Origin: Apiospora phragmitis
Taxonomy: Eukaryota > Ascomycota > Sordariomycetes > Amphisphaeriales > Apiosporaceae
Assembly: GCA_038363925.1 (NCBI GenBank)
Contig: JAQQWL010000013.1
Location: 124,001-188,000, forward strand
Length of the DNA: 64,000 nucleotides
Direction: 5' to 3'
The position numbers were made by a program, and so were the translations under genes. Shown in pieces: positions 44,643 through 56,003 of the stretch. Each line of letters starts with the position of its first letter. Within the stretch, counting starts at the first letter, position 1. Under the pieces are notes generated by a model. It had not been told where the DNA came from. It worked only from the letters and a program-made list of their open reading frames with translations, and made no database searches.

Positions 44643-47600
44643 TGTCGGTTATGTAGACGGTCGTTGGGCCTAGCAGAAGCTGCGAGAGTGACAGTGAACT
44701 GAGCGGGATGGACTTGACAGACCGTTGACTGTGCTTGTCAAACTGCGACTGGAGTGATGCTTCTTGCCCTCTTCTCAGGCGAGGGACTTGTCGATATTTA
44801 TACTTCGACCTACCCATTGCAGAAGCCATGGTGAGGTCGTAGCACAGTAGCTGCCGTGCGCTATGCATGTCGGTGAATACATTAGTTTCGCCTAGCTGCA
44901 CAGAACGCCCGCCCTAATTACAGCAGCATGGGTTGATGGTTCTTGAACGGGAATAGAAGAGGGGAGAGGATAAGGCCGAGTTCAGTCCGCATATGCACTG
45001 CAACCGTCTTCCCTGGGAGAAGTGGTATCGAGAAGAAAACCTGACTAATCCCATTCAAGCAAGCATATCACAAATGAGATGAGCAGGCCGCATATCACCC
45101 TGCACCGGCTGACCACCCGTCAACCAGCGATGGGTGCTTGGAGCGCCCGCGACTGTCCTTGAGGTCATATGGCGAATTGCCGCGGATCCGGTCCGCTTCG
45201 GTGCAAGACGTAGGCAAGCAATCTATCTGCATTGTGTAGCCGTCTGTTGTGACGTCAGAGCGTATATGTGTAACTTGGAGGAGAATATGGCTCGTCGGCA
45301 GCTGAGGTGGCAGTGGCATTACACTTGCTAGTAGGTATTAACAGCCTCCGGTTCTTCCAACTGCCAGGTCCTGCTGTGCTAGTGTGCTGCGGACGAAGCA
45401 CCGGCCAAATCCCATGCCGAGTTTTTGAATTATAATGCGCGCCAGTATGTATATACCGGCGAGGGTGCGGCGTTGCAGGGTCACATTGGTGGAGTTATTG
45501 TTACGCGGCATCTACTCTGCTATGTAGATGTGCCTGGTATTATTTGCTGTCTCCTCATTGATGCCCGCAATCCCGCATTAGCATCGGGACCCATAGACGA
45601 TGGACATGGGGGCATGGGGTTACCCGAGAGCGAGAGGGAGAACTAACCGTCTTGGCCTTTCGACTAATCAGAACTTGGAAGGTCGATCGATGAAGGAGGC
45701 TGATCTCGAAAGATGGAAGAAATCTGACTCGAGCAGGGCCGTTGCAACTGCGCCTCTGACCAATGGTCTTCCGCACACTAAGCGAGTCATCTTTGTTGAT
45801 CCTATCTATCTATCTCCATTCATTCTTTCCATTCCACGATTTCACGGACCCGACCAAAGTCCAATAAGAAAGATATCGGTCCAAGACCGACAAGCGATGG
45901 GTCCCGGGTATTGTGCGCCGTACAGAAAAAGGCGTGTGCGTACAAACAGGACCCCACGTGTAGCAAACAAGCCTCCAGCCAAGCCCTGGTAAATGCTTAG
46001 GCCTAACGACCAAGATGCAGTGTTAACTGGGCCTAGCCCTTAAAAGCCCTGCTAGGGTGAGTAATCTGCGTAACCTGCCCCGCTCTAGGAACTTGGGCTT
46101 CTTCGTTCCACCCTAAGGTCTCGGCATTTCGGCACTTGCAGGACGCCACAACAATGATGCGTATATTCCCCGTCGCCTTCTCCCATTGGTGATTGGGGAT
46201 ATTTCTACGAACTAAAGCCAGGCAGCCAGGCGCGCGAAATAAAGGATGTCTGCAACAGGGGTAAAGTAACGCGCAAGTATGTAAGCTTACCATCTAATCT
46301 GTAATCATCCCGGCGATATCTCGGCTTGTCAGCTCAACGAACCTCATCAGAAGTATTCGACACAGCAGACTGCGCGAAGTACTGAAATTGGAATTGTGCT
46401 TGTTGCCTAAGTAATCATCACATGAGCTCGGAGTATGCACCTCAAGCCGACCTCTATGCCGTAGTCCATTGGGAAAGTGACCTGTGACTCCGTGTTGGGA
46501 AGTATTGTAGTCTCTGGGTATTACCAATCAAAGAAAAAAAGACCACTGTCAGCCCTATATCAGGCCTAGGTTGTGTAACAGAAGCAATGACTAATTACAT
46601 TGAGCTGACAGCCGGGCTTATCTCGGTATTCGATGCCAGGCCGTCTTTTGACGTGCGTAACACCTCACTGGATAGAGAGTACCAACTACCCTGTGCGGCT
46701 GAGGATCCTTTCGGAACACGGCATATTCATTTACACCGACCATCATGATTTCCTTTTCTCTCCCCCCTATTCTACCTCCAATGAGGTAAGAATCAACACA
46801 GCACTGCCCCCGAGAAGGAACGGAAACAGTCGTAGAGCTGGCCCAGCGGCGGACGGCGGACGCTTGCGGTTTCCTTCCCGACAGTTTCCCTGGAGATAAA
46901 CAAGAAATCAATCCCCTGGCCTTGACCGACCTGATCCATCCAACTCCTGACTGCTGCCTAATGGCCAGGGGGCCAGCAGACAAAGGGTTTCCAGCGTTGG
47001 TGAGTAAGTAGCCATGAGCATATGCAACCCCTATCCCCATGCTGCAAACAAACATGTCAAATATAAGCAGATCCAGAAAACAGGTTACTTATCCAGATGG
47101 TATTCTACTAGAGAAGGTTTTATACCAGTCTACTCTAGCATATATAAGCGGATAGGCTAGAGCTTACTATACTAAGGGATCGATTCTTGTTACTTTAATT
47201 TACCTCCTTGTACTATAGTCTCGAGTCTCTTAGCCTATGCGGAAGCGTAAAAAGCTTGAGACAGAGGCGTTAAGGACCAAGGTAGCGAGAGCCTGCCTGG
47301 CAGCTTGTATCAGTAAATGGCCATGAAAATCAACTTTGATTTGATACATAAGTACGTATATTAGCTGACGAAAAGCAAGGGTACTTCAGGTAGAAGGAAA
47401 ATAGTACCACAGCGAATATCACATAGTGTCGTTGTCGAGATAGACCCCTTTTCTAATAAACTAGGCAGAGTTGTCATATCGTCAGCGGTATGCACTAGGG
47501 CCAGCGGAACTCATTTATTACTAGCACCATTAATGTGCCATGTATCTGAAACAAACCAATTCGATCGACAAACATACTACGATCTACAAATATATCAATA

Positions 47601-47901
47601 CTGCTGGCAGTTGTAGATCAGATACTATCATGCTTTTAACATGGGGAACTAAAGATCCGATCTTTGTAAATCAGCTTTTAGGGGTATCAAGGTCTACACT
47701 GCAAGGAACGATACTAGATATCACTATAATGGTGGTCCGGCCTAGTCAAAACTACCATGGCAGATGGCAGTCTTAAGTCAATTTAATTATTTCGAGTATG
47801 CCTGCTTGTATCACGCCTTATGATGTAAGTCTGCCGACCCATTGGAGACGCAATTCGAAACGAACGCCGCATAACTCGCAGTTTCCTCCCCCTCCTCACT
47901 C
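44643..47901. other. Gene-poor 3.3 kb
   Basis: No gene supported. The part next to 44642 is the oxalate decarboxylase promoter. The rest has short, mutually overlapping open stretches and an AT-rich area near 47100-47230. No repeat or terminal inverted repeat was found by eye. Confidence 0.4.
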
Positions 47902-49185
47902 TCAGTCATCATACCCATCCACCGGCATCGTCAGCACCTCGTTCAGATCGACCACGGTCGCCGAGAAGGGCGTGTGCAGCCCGAGCCCCATATCGTCGAA
48001 CGTCTCGCCCCCGTAGAGCAGGAGGTGGTCCGGATACCCCCCGAGGATCTGGACGGCGCGGCTGTAGACGGCTCCCGCGGGGGTCCCGTGCTCCTCCCAG
48101 CGGGCCGGGTCGCCGCCGTAGCGGTTGGTGTAGACCTGGCGGCGGTCGGCGTCGGACACGACGATGGTGCCGTAGGGCGTGCCGCCCGCGGGGCTCCACA
48201 CGACGTACGGGCTCGCGTTGGGCGCCGTCTGGTTGTTGACCACGATGGGCCGCCCCGTCGCGTGGCCGAACGCCAGCGGGCTGTCCGCCATGACGTAGTA
48301 CACCGGGTAGTGCGACCCGTGCGACGACGAGTTGCCGATCGGGAGCTCGTGCACAAGGATCCATTGGTCCACGGGCGCCGGCAGGTATGCCACCACCGTC
48401 ATGCCGGGCCGCGCCTCGTACAGGTCGTACGCCACGTCGTTGACCACGGGGCCCCACGTCCGGAGGTCCGGCGAGGTCTGGTGGGCCAGCTTCTGACCAT
48501 GCAGAGGATCGCGCTGATCTGAGTAGTAGCAAACGAGCTGATGGTCGTAGACCCTGTAGCGTATGTTAATACCAACACCGTAACCTCATAACAAGTTCAT
48601 TCATGGATCATATTATACGGCAACTGAGTTGACATAGTTGATATCAACTTACATGAGGTATGGTTCCCAAATAGGATCAGCCCCATTTGTTGTATTAGGC
48701 CGACCCCCCTCCGCGATATGACTAACGAACTCCCAAGTCCGGGCCCGGTCGGTGCTGGCGTACAGGTCGATGCGCGTGCCGTTGTCGCTCCAGCTATTGC
48801 CCGAGCCCAGGATGGTGCCGGCGGGGTAGCCGCCCATGTCCTCGGTCAGCTCCGTGAGGGCGGGCTGGGCGCCCAGGCCCCAGCCGTTGACGGTGTCGCT
48901 CAGGTTGGAGACCGGCGCCCAGCTGGCGCCGCCGTCGACGCTCTCGAAGATGGGGAAGTAGCCGAGCCCGCCCGTGCCGGACAGCGAGGCCGTGGCCAGG
49001 ATGGTGCCGTCCCCGAGCGCCGCGTAGCGCGGGTACGTGATAGACTCGCGGCCCGTCGTCTGGTAGATGGTGTTGTTGGTGAAGAAGCCCCACGGCTTCG
49101 GCTTCTGGGGGGACCGCTTGGCTTCGGTGGCGGCTGTGCCGAGCACCGCGGCAAATGCGGCGATCTTCAACAACGGAAGCAACAT
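47902..49185 (-). CDS. Secreted GH93-like exo-arabinanase / BNR-repeat hydrolase
   Basis: Six-bladed propeller hydrolase; GH93 enzymes release arabinobiose from the ends of alpha-1,5-arabinan of pectin. Exons 49185-48653 and 48553-47902 (GTAAGT / ACAG) give 394 residues, a usual length. A signal peptide (MLLPLLKIAAFAAVLGTAAT) opens it. Asp-box-like turns are visible as ESVDGGASWAPV, STDRARTWEFV and SPDLRTWGPV. IWEPYLM, then VCYYSDQRDP at the exon join, is the conserved active-site strand of the GH93 class. The end reads FSATVVDLNEVLTMPVDGY. A sialidase or other BNR hydrolase is the alternative. The frame is intact. Substrate assignment is by family only. Confidence 0.78.
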
Positions 49186-50287
49186 GTTGGCGTTGTTGTT
49201 GGCAAATGTGAGGGTTCGCAGACGGAGTCTTTACCTCGTGTTGTCACTTACCTGTGACCGAGGTTTCCGCATTCGTGGGTCGTATGGGACGACTATATAT
49301 ATATCCCATATGCGGGCTTTCGTTCTGCCATCGCAAGTTCTTGCCTGCAATGATGCGAGTAATCCGTTACGTGATGCCCCAAATGAGCCGGCTTGGCCGG
49401 CTTTCGCGCCAGGAACGCCGATTGGATGATCCCACCGTCTGTTGAACATCGGGGAATTTAGAAGATCGTTGCGATCCAATCGCAGACCGAGCCGCCAATT
49501 ACCCGGTCCAACTCTACCTCCGTAATTATTTTAAGATTTGGTGATTTACCCGGAAGCTGCTTGAGAACCGCATGCCGCCAGCCATAGGATGAGGGGCTCT
49601 CTGTATGTCTTGCGCGACAAGTCTCGACCTCATTGGTGGGAAAGTAACGGGCGCGACAACAAGCTAGGTTCATGACAAAGTCTTCCCTGCCACCTGATCA
49701 ATATATGCACCGATACGAGTCGTGATACGTTAGATGGGAGAGACTGGTTAGAAGCATGGGAAGCCCTGCAGCCGACTTCAGGCTTCAGCCCGCTCGCCGG
49801 GGCTACCCAATTAGCCGCATGGTAATCCTGCTGCTACCGACATCCATCGTGTCCCGACCATACGGCTCTCTTGCATCTTGGAAGCGGTGACTGGATGATC
49901 GAGATACGAGATACGAGATATCCGAAGCATGTACGTCTGGTCCTGGGCGACATACGGCCACACGTCGTTTCGCAGCTACACTTGGCGCAGGTGTCTGCTA
50001 TTTACCCATCTCACTAGCACGATCGGTACTGCGTGACCGTCAAAATTGGTAGCAAGAGATCCTTCATTTGCTCAGAGAATTAAGCGACTACATACAACAT
50101 GCCGAGCTTCGTGGGCCTTATTTCTGAATTATGACGCGCAACCCGAAAAAGGCTTGCCAATATCCCCATCCCCAAGAACACCTGGCTGCTTCCTTGCAAA
50201 TGCACAAAGCTAGTAGCTGGTATAATCGAACGCCGTTCCCTTTATGGTCCATGTTCATCAAAGTCATCATTTTCGTTAGCAGACGCA
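49186..50287. other. Intergenic; no supported gene
   Basis: Holds the promoter of the GH93-like gene and the trailer of the F-box-type gene. Short tandem GAGATACGAGATAC near 49904. Nothing else recognised. Confidence 0.4.
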
Positions 50288-51749
50288 TCAGATATCGTCA
50301 TCATACAGGTCATCCATGAGCTCGTCAGGAAGAATGGCTCCTGGGTGAACCTCGCCACAGTTCTCACACATCATGCCCTCCTCTTCATCTGTGTCATCGA
50401 GGAAGTCAAACATCAGGGCCTCATCTTGGACCTCCTCCCAAGGCAGGCCGCTTACCCGATCGAATAAGACCCAGTGTCGCTTGTGCGGTCGCTCAATCCA
50501 CTCTGGGACTCGTTTCCAGATGGTACGGCAAGAATGGTATTGCGAGTAAGGCGGCTCACCATTATCCGGGGGTGCAGGAGGAAACTCGTCGAAGTAATCA
50601 GGATGGTCATCGTGATGGTGGTGGTGTACGCCCATGGCAGGTCTCATAGATCGAACCACCTTCTTGCGGAACTCATTTCCTTGCAAGACGCGCAAACCAC
50701 CCTGCTTCAGAGCAACTAATGTCGGTGCGTGGTTGATCAACAGACCGTCATCCTTGAGAAGGCCCGACAGCTCTGTGCCGGTCCGGGATCCGGTATCATC
50801 CGTCGGTAAGCCAGTGACGATCAGTTCATTGAGAGAGCATCCGAGTTGATGAGATGCCACATCATGCAGCTGGGCCGGGGAGTATTGAAACATGTCCTCC
50901 CCGAAATTGACAAGATCGATGCGCATGACCTCCAGATTCGGCATCAGTCTAGTCCGCGGGACAGTGTGATCGTGGCCCGGATTATGAGGGGGTAGCAGAG
51001 CCTCGAGGAAGTCCACAAGCTGGTACCATGCATAAGACCGGAAGCCTCGGCGTGCTAGAGTCGGCTCCCTGGCTCTTCTCTGAACTCTGAGTCTTGGCCG
51101 ATTGTGAATCTGAGGATGGTGGTCTCTCGGGAGACGGTGGGCCCGGTCCTCATCATCATAGAACCTGGCGATGATGCGCAAGTTGGCCTGCTTCACGCAG
51201 CATCGGTACGAGGCGTCGACCTCGGAAAACAACTTGACCGATTGGACCGAGGTGAAGGTGAATGTGTTCTGGGTCCACAACATCTTCATTCCCTCTTCAT
51301 AGTAGGCTCTGCATGTAGCAAGAAAATGAATGGCAATCTGGTTAGGCCGATTCTTTTCTTCGAGCGTGAGATGGTCTTTCTTGCTTTTGGCCAAAGGGTC
51401 GATGATGGGGGAACTGCTGGTGAGAGCATACGAGAGAATCTTCAACATGATCTCAGGTGGCAGGTAGGGAATAGAAGTGTTTGCTGTTGAGCTCCGGGTG
51501 CGCTTGCGGGACACAGTCTGGTGAATGCCATACTTGTTGGGCCAGGTGATACCATTCTTGCGCAGGATACGCTTCAGCTGGAGGTTCTCATCTTCCAGCT
51601 CCTTGTTCTTGGCACGAAGAGGATGGTTGTAGTAGTCCTCGGCCTGATCGGCCTGGTCACGAACCTCCCAAGCCGAATTCTGTATTCGATAGATAAGTAT
51701 GTGATGCTGGGATTTCATAATGGGCATATGCGACGAGACGGCTTACCAT
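50288..51749 (-). CDS. F-box-like domain protein with coiled-coil start and acidic tail
   Basis: About 464 residues. The N terminus (residues 2-40) is a coiled coil (DQAEDYYNHPLRAKNKELED). An F-box-like helix pair follows (YLPPEIMLKILSYALTSSSP), continuing to ATCRAYYEEGMKMLW. F-box proteins link substrates to SCF ubiquitin ligases, so a substrate-adaptor role is inferred. The middle has a His tract (GVHHHHHDDHPD) and the end is acidic (DDTDEEEG, DDLYDDDI), with CENCGEVHPG before it. The preferred model has a first coding exon of only ATG (51747-51749), directly followed by a GTAAGC donor, spliced to AATTCGGCTTGGGAG at 51679 (ATACAG acceptor). The uninterrupted alternative starts MPIMKSQHHILIY at 51727. 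The single-codon exon fits better because the intron borders are good. Confidence 0.7.
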
Positions 51750-53380
51750 GGTGAAGATTGAGAGACAATGGCACTCATGCTCGATTGCTCAAGGTTGCGA
51801 CAAAGAGGTTGGTGGTAACAGCGAGCTTGAAGTGCTGACGGTGGAGTACAGCTTGGCGGAATCTAAATATCTCAGGTCACCCCAGTCGGTGGCAGGTTCC
51901 AATGCAATTGATGCTGGAGAAGCCGGAGTCTTGAGTTGCCTGTGACTTTGCGCCTGGCAGAAATGGCTCGTCGGGTGTTGTCTCGCCTTTCGTGGTTGAG
52001 AAAGTGAAATCTGATTGACCCATGAACGATCGATGATAATGCAGCGACGTCCAATGCTGGCCGGTTTCCAAATCACTGCCGAGCGGCTAGCCAGAGCGTG
52101 CGTCTGTTCGTGCAATCCTGGAAGTGACTGGGATTGACCGAGCTACGACGCTATTAGGTTCCGACTGGCGACAGAAGTGCCTGCCTGTGCTAAGCAGTTT
52201 CCTGGCCCCCACTTTCCATGTGCTATTAAAACGTTAATTGGGTAGCAACGGCCCGGCATCACCTGCAGCTGCATTTTCGGCAAACCACTACGTACCTTCC
52301 TAACCTCGCCGTAATCCAACAAGCAATATCAATAGGTCCCTAGGTAGGTATGCAGGAGTCCTCGATATCTCCCGGGGAAAAAAGACCTGATTATTTTACC
52401 GGAGACAAGATTTCTAAACCTGTGCAAGTTTCGTTAGAAGGTGCTCAAGGCGGGTATTGATTTATGGACCCTGGATGCACTCAGATGCATGTGTGTGTAT
52501 GTTCCTGAATAGCGGGAGATCCGAATACACCTGCCACCTTTCTCAGATCAACCTTGATCGTTCCTTTTGCAGGTGTAATGATTGGAGAGACTGAGGATGA
52601 AGAACCTCGGAAGGTGGAAGTGATTCGTTGACAGGGTGAAGATTACGTCATACATGAACCTTGACGCTTACACGCAGGATGGCTGGCTCGTGTACAGAGA
52701 GCGCTTGCTGGGGTTCCGTCGATTCGATTCAATGAGGCTGTTACAGAATTGAAGTCAATTTAAATATTTTGGTTTTTTCTTTCTCTTTCTCTCTTCTCTC
52801 TTCGTCTTGCCTGTTCTTAATTAGAGACAGCCAGTGCCTGTAGTTCGACATGTTATCAGTACACGTTCCTTGTCTGTACGACTGTACACATCTGCCACTT
52901 CGTCACAATGTCCAACGAAACCATCCTCGTCGAATCTGGTGAAGTTGAGAATGGCATGAACTTTCCCATGGACCTCGGCGTAGCTGAGAAGGCCGTAGGA
53001 AAGCCTGCCAGCTTCTATTACAGTGTACCAGCCTCCATGCACGGGCACACAGAGAACCTATAACCCGTATCCTCTTATAGTAGAGATGAAGGTCTACAAC
53101 GTGAGACTACTTAGGTAAAGATAGAGCTTTTTCGTATCATGGGGCAGTTAGTTCTGGGATAAATGGTGTATTCGGGGATGGATACAAATCGTTTAAAGAC
53201 ATACATAGGTGATTGCTTTTATTTCGCTCTGGAAGAGCAAAGCGTGGAAATAATATAGTGCAAGCGAGAAAGAAATGACCACTTTGTCCTCAAATATGAG
53301 TATGTATGTTTTCACTATTGATATTTCTTCTTACATGCAGTCATACCTTAGAGAATAGGTTTTAATTTCACATCGCCTCC
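51750..53380. other. Intergenic; no firmly supported gene
   Basis: 1.6 kb. A 75-codon open stretch lies at 53048-52821 on - (starts MPVHGGWYTVIEAGRLSYGL), with no known relative and no signal peptide; it could be a small gene but is not called. A pyrimidine-rich tract lies at 52770-52810. The end is the trailer of the DPH5 gene. Confidence 0.4.
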
Positions 53381-54380
53381 TTAATCGGCGTTGTCGTCGG
53401 TCTGTGGGGCAACAGGCGCATCCTGCTTGCCGTAATCTCTCGCCCACAGGGCATCCCATGTCCTTGTTGACCGCGAAGCCCCGGGCGAAGTCCCGCTCCA
53501 GCTCGTGCGCCCGCCGGCCCAGCAGCACCATACTGTGCAGCGGTGGCCCCAGCGCGTCGTCGGCGTCGCATAGCTCCTGGAGCGTGCCGGCCACGAACTT
53601 CTCGTTGCGGCCGCCGACGCGCGCGGCGCCGATGGCCAGGCTGTCGGGCCCGTAGACGCCCTCACCCTTCTCGTCCTCGATCTCGAGCATCTGGCGCGCG
53701 CACTGGCCCACGGTCATGTAGCGCGGGGGCTCGAAGACCTTATTGCCGCGCATCATGTTTTCGATGGTCTGCTCCTTGACCTTGATGTCGAGCAGCAGCA
53801 GCGTATGCAGCCCGATCTGGCGGTTCTCCCGCACCCGGTCGTAGAAGGAGGCGGGGCGCCAGTTGTCCGTGAAGAAGACCATGCTGACCGTCTGCCCAAA
53901 GTTGTACAGCTGTAGGCCGCACGCCCCGATGCCGCTCATGATGGACGCGTTGGGTACCGTACTCACGGGGATTCCGAGCTGGCGGGCGCGCAGCACGAGG
54001 TCTGCATGCGTCGTGGCTCCGAATGGGTCACCCACCACGAGTAAAGCGACATCTTCGGTTGCGGCGTATCGTAGGAGCTCGTTGCTTTCGGATGGATCGT
54101 TGCTGTCGAATTCTACCGTCTCTCGATCGGCCACCACGATGGAGCGGCCATAGTAGGACTCCTACTGGAGAAGTTAGGTTTTAGCTGTCCAGTCGATCCA
54201 TTCCTTTGTATGCGAAAACTTCAAATTAGGCATAGGACGCGTTACCAGAACAGATTGGTCTACGAGCAGAATGCTAGTGTACGCCTCCAGGTAGACACGG
54301 GCTGCCTTCTTGACGATCTCCAAGCCCTTGATCGTGATGTCGGTCTCATCCGAGAGACCTAACCCAACTAGGTACAGCAT
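53381..54380 (-). CDS. DPH5: Diphthine methyl ester synthase (Dph5)
   Basis: SAM-dependent methyltransferase that methylates the histidine-derived intermediate on elongation factor 2 in diphthamide synthesis. Exon 1 is 54380-54246 ([20 protein letters not shown]), with a GTAACG donor. Exon 2 starts at 54161 after CCAGTAG. The SAM site is [14 protein letters not shown], and the family segment [20 protein letters not shown] follows, then [20 protein letters not shown]. The C terminus has [20 protein letters not shown] and ends [19 protein letters not shown]. Near 53456 the frame jumps (missing two bases where the family has NKDNW), probably a sequence error. About 305 residues, usual length. 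The 5' neighbour, SNU23, is divergent with about 400 bp between. Confidence 0.9.
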
Positions 54381-54784
54381 TTTGCGTATTTAGGCCCTGG
54401 TCGTGGAGTGGTACTACAGACAATGCAGATTCCGTGTCTGAACCTGGACGCGAGCAAACTTCGTTCTTTGCGACAAGAAATATTTTGGAGGGGCAGCGGA
54501 TTGATGGCGGGGTAGCTCCAAAAAGATGGAGGTTGATCGGTTGAGAAGCACATGCTTGAAGCTTATCGCCTTACGGAGTACAGGGGGCCCAGTTTTGATC
54601 AATCCAAGCTATCCTTCAACTCCCTGTCGCGCGTCACTAATTGAACTTCATTTCCAAGACCGCGTCGACCAATTTCCTCGAAACATCGATCACTTCTCAC
54701 CCACACCAGCCCCCAGTGCTCCATACCTCGGACTGTATCGAACGGTGCCACAAATTTTATAATAGTCTATCTACCAAAACCAAG

Positions 54785-55504
54785 ATGGCGTCCAACAAAG
54801 GTTCTGCCTATGGCACCGGAAAGTCCAGCGACACCTTCCGGGAAGGGGCGGACTGGGACCTCGACAAGTACGCCGCGAAGGCCAAGGCGCGCGAGACGGA
54901 GGAACGCGAAGAGTCGAAGAAGCGGTACGAAGCGAAGCTGGAGGGCAAGAAATACTACAAGCCGATGACGGGCGACGAGTCCCTGACGTCGGCGCGGTCG
55001 CGCGCCACCGACTTCTCGGCGCAGGTGGGCAAGACGATGCTGGTGCCCGGCGGCGCGGGCGTGGGCAAGCGCGGCAAGGGCGCGGGCCTCTACTGCGAGC
55101 CCTGCGACCTCACCTTCAAGGACAACCTGCAGTGGCTCGACCACATCAACTCGATGCAGCATCTGCGCGCCATCGGCGAGACGGGCCACGTGCGCCAGGC
55201 CTCGGCCGCCGAGGTCCACGAGCGCATCGAGATGCTCTGGGAGATGCTGCAGCAGGAGAAGACGAATGCCACCACCAGCCTAAAAGAGCGCCTCGCGATC
55301 CAGAAGGTCGAGGACGACAAGGAGCGCGAGGCCAAGCGCCTCAAGCGCAGGGAGGCCGCCGAGAAGGTCCGTCTCGAGCGCGAGAAGAACAAGGACGTCA
55401 AGATGGAGTACGGCGAAGATGTCCGCATCGACGGAGAGCACGACGAGGATGATATGATGGCCATGATGGGGTTTGCCGGTGGCTTTGGCTCGTCCAAGAA
55501 GTGA
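54785..55504 (+). CDS. SNU23: U4/U6.U5 tri-snRNP protein Snu23 (ZMAT2)
   Basis: Spliceosome protein of the tri-snRNP that helps B-complex assembly and activation. Single exon, 239 residues. A matrin-type U1-like zinc finger reads YCEPCDLTFKDNLQWLDHIN and then MQHL (about residues 100-128), the family mark. Just before it is the N-terminal part with WDLDKYAAKAKAR and KKYYKPMTGDESLTSARSRA. After the finger lie a long charged helix (ERLAIQKVEDDKEREAKRLK) and an acidic end with DDMMAMMGFAGGFGSSKK, the typical C terminus. The ATG at 54785 in CCAAGATGG context is chosen; upstream in-frame codons lack family similarity. Confidence 0.93.
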   Translation: MASNKGSAYGTGKSSDTFREGADWDLDKYAAKAKARETEEREESKKRYEAKLEGKKYYKPMTGDESLTSARSRATDFSAQVGKTMLVPGGAGVGKRGKGAGLYCEPCDLTFKDNLQWLDHINSMQHLRAIGETGHVRQASAAEVHERIEMLWEMLQQEKTNATTSLKERLAIQKVEDDKEREAKRLKRREAAEKVRLEREKNKDVKMEYGEDVRIDGEHDEDDMMAMMGFAGGFGSSKK

Positions 55505-56003
55505 TATGGCCCAAGAGACAAACCCATTCCAACGACAATTCAGTGTGAAAATAGCGCCTGCCAGCTCTAAGGTAGGGTGTATAGTACGTCTCCCGCCCTC
55601 CGGACCCATGGATTGGTTCACCGCGTCCGCGTGCCGGCTGGGATTCATCAGCCCTTCCTGTGGTAAGAGTAGGAGAGAACGCAGTACAGGAAATACTTCT
55701 TCCTCGTAATTGGGGGAAAAGGACTCTTCCCCAAGGCCTATAGCGCAGTCTTTGTGTCTAGCGCATAGCAATCACAGCACCCAACTTGACACGGAAACCA
55801 TTAAAGGGGTCGAGTTTACAAATCCCTGTTATAGGATGAACTGGTTTTGGCTAACGGTTAGTCAATTCTCCACCTCTTCATAGGACGTTTTACTCCTCAC
55901 GGTAGTCTAATACATGCTGGGCTGCAGCCCATATATTGTACTATATAGCATAAAGGTCCCAATATACCCGATTCATGCATATCCCGAATCAGCAGTGTCG
56001 TCA
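55505..56003. other. Intergenic between convergent genes
   Basis: 500 bp of trailers of SNU23 and the STAND-like gene. No RNA or repeat seen. Confidence 0.4.

Noticed and set aside
47909..48532. Open frames on both strands opposite or beside the GH93-like gene
   Set aside because: Arg-rich composition of a shadow frame in high-GC coding DNA; the GH93 frame has domain blocks, a signal peptide and good introns.
42798..49185. Secondary-metabolite or catabolic gene cluster around the oxalate decarboxylase
   Set aside because: No PKS, NRPS, terpene cyclase, P450, transporter or regulator genes are present in this interval.
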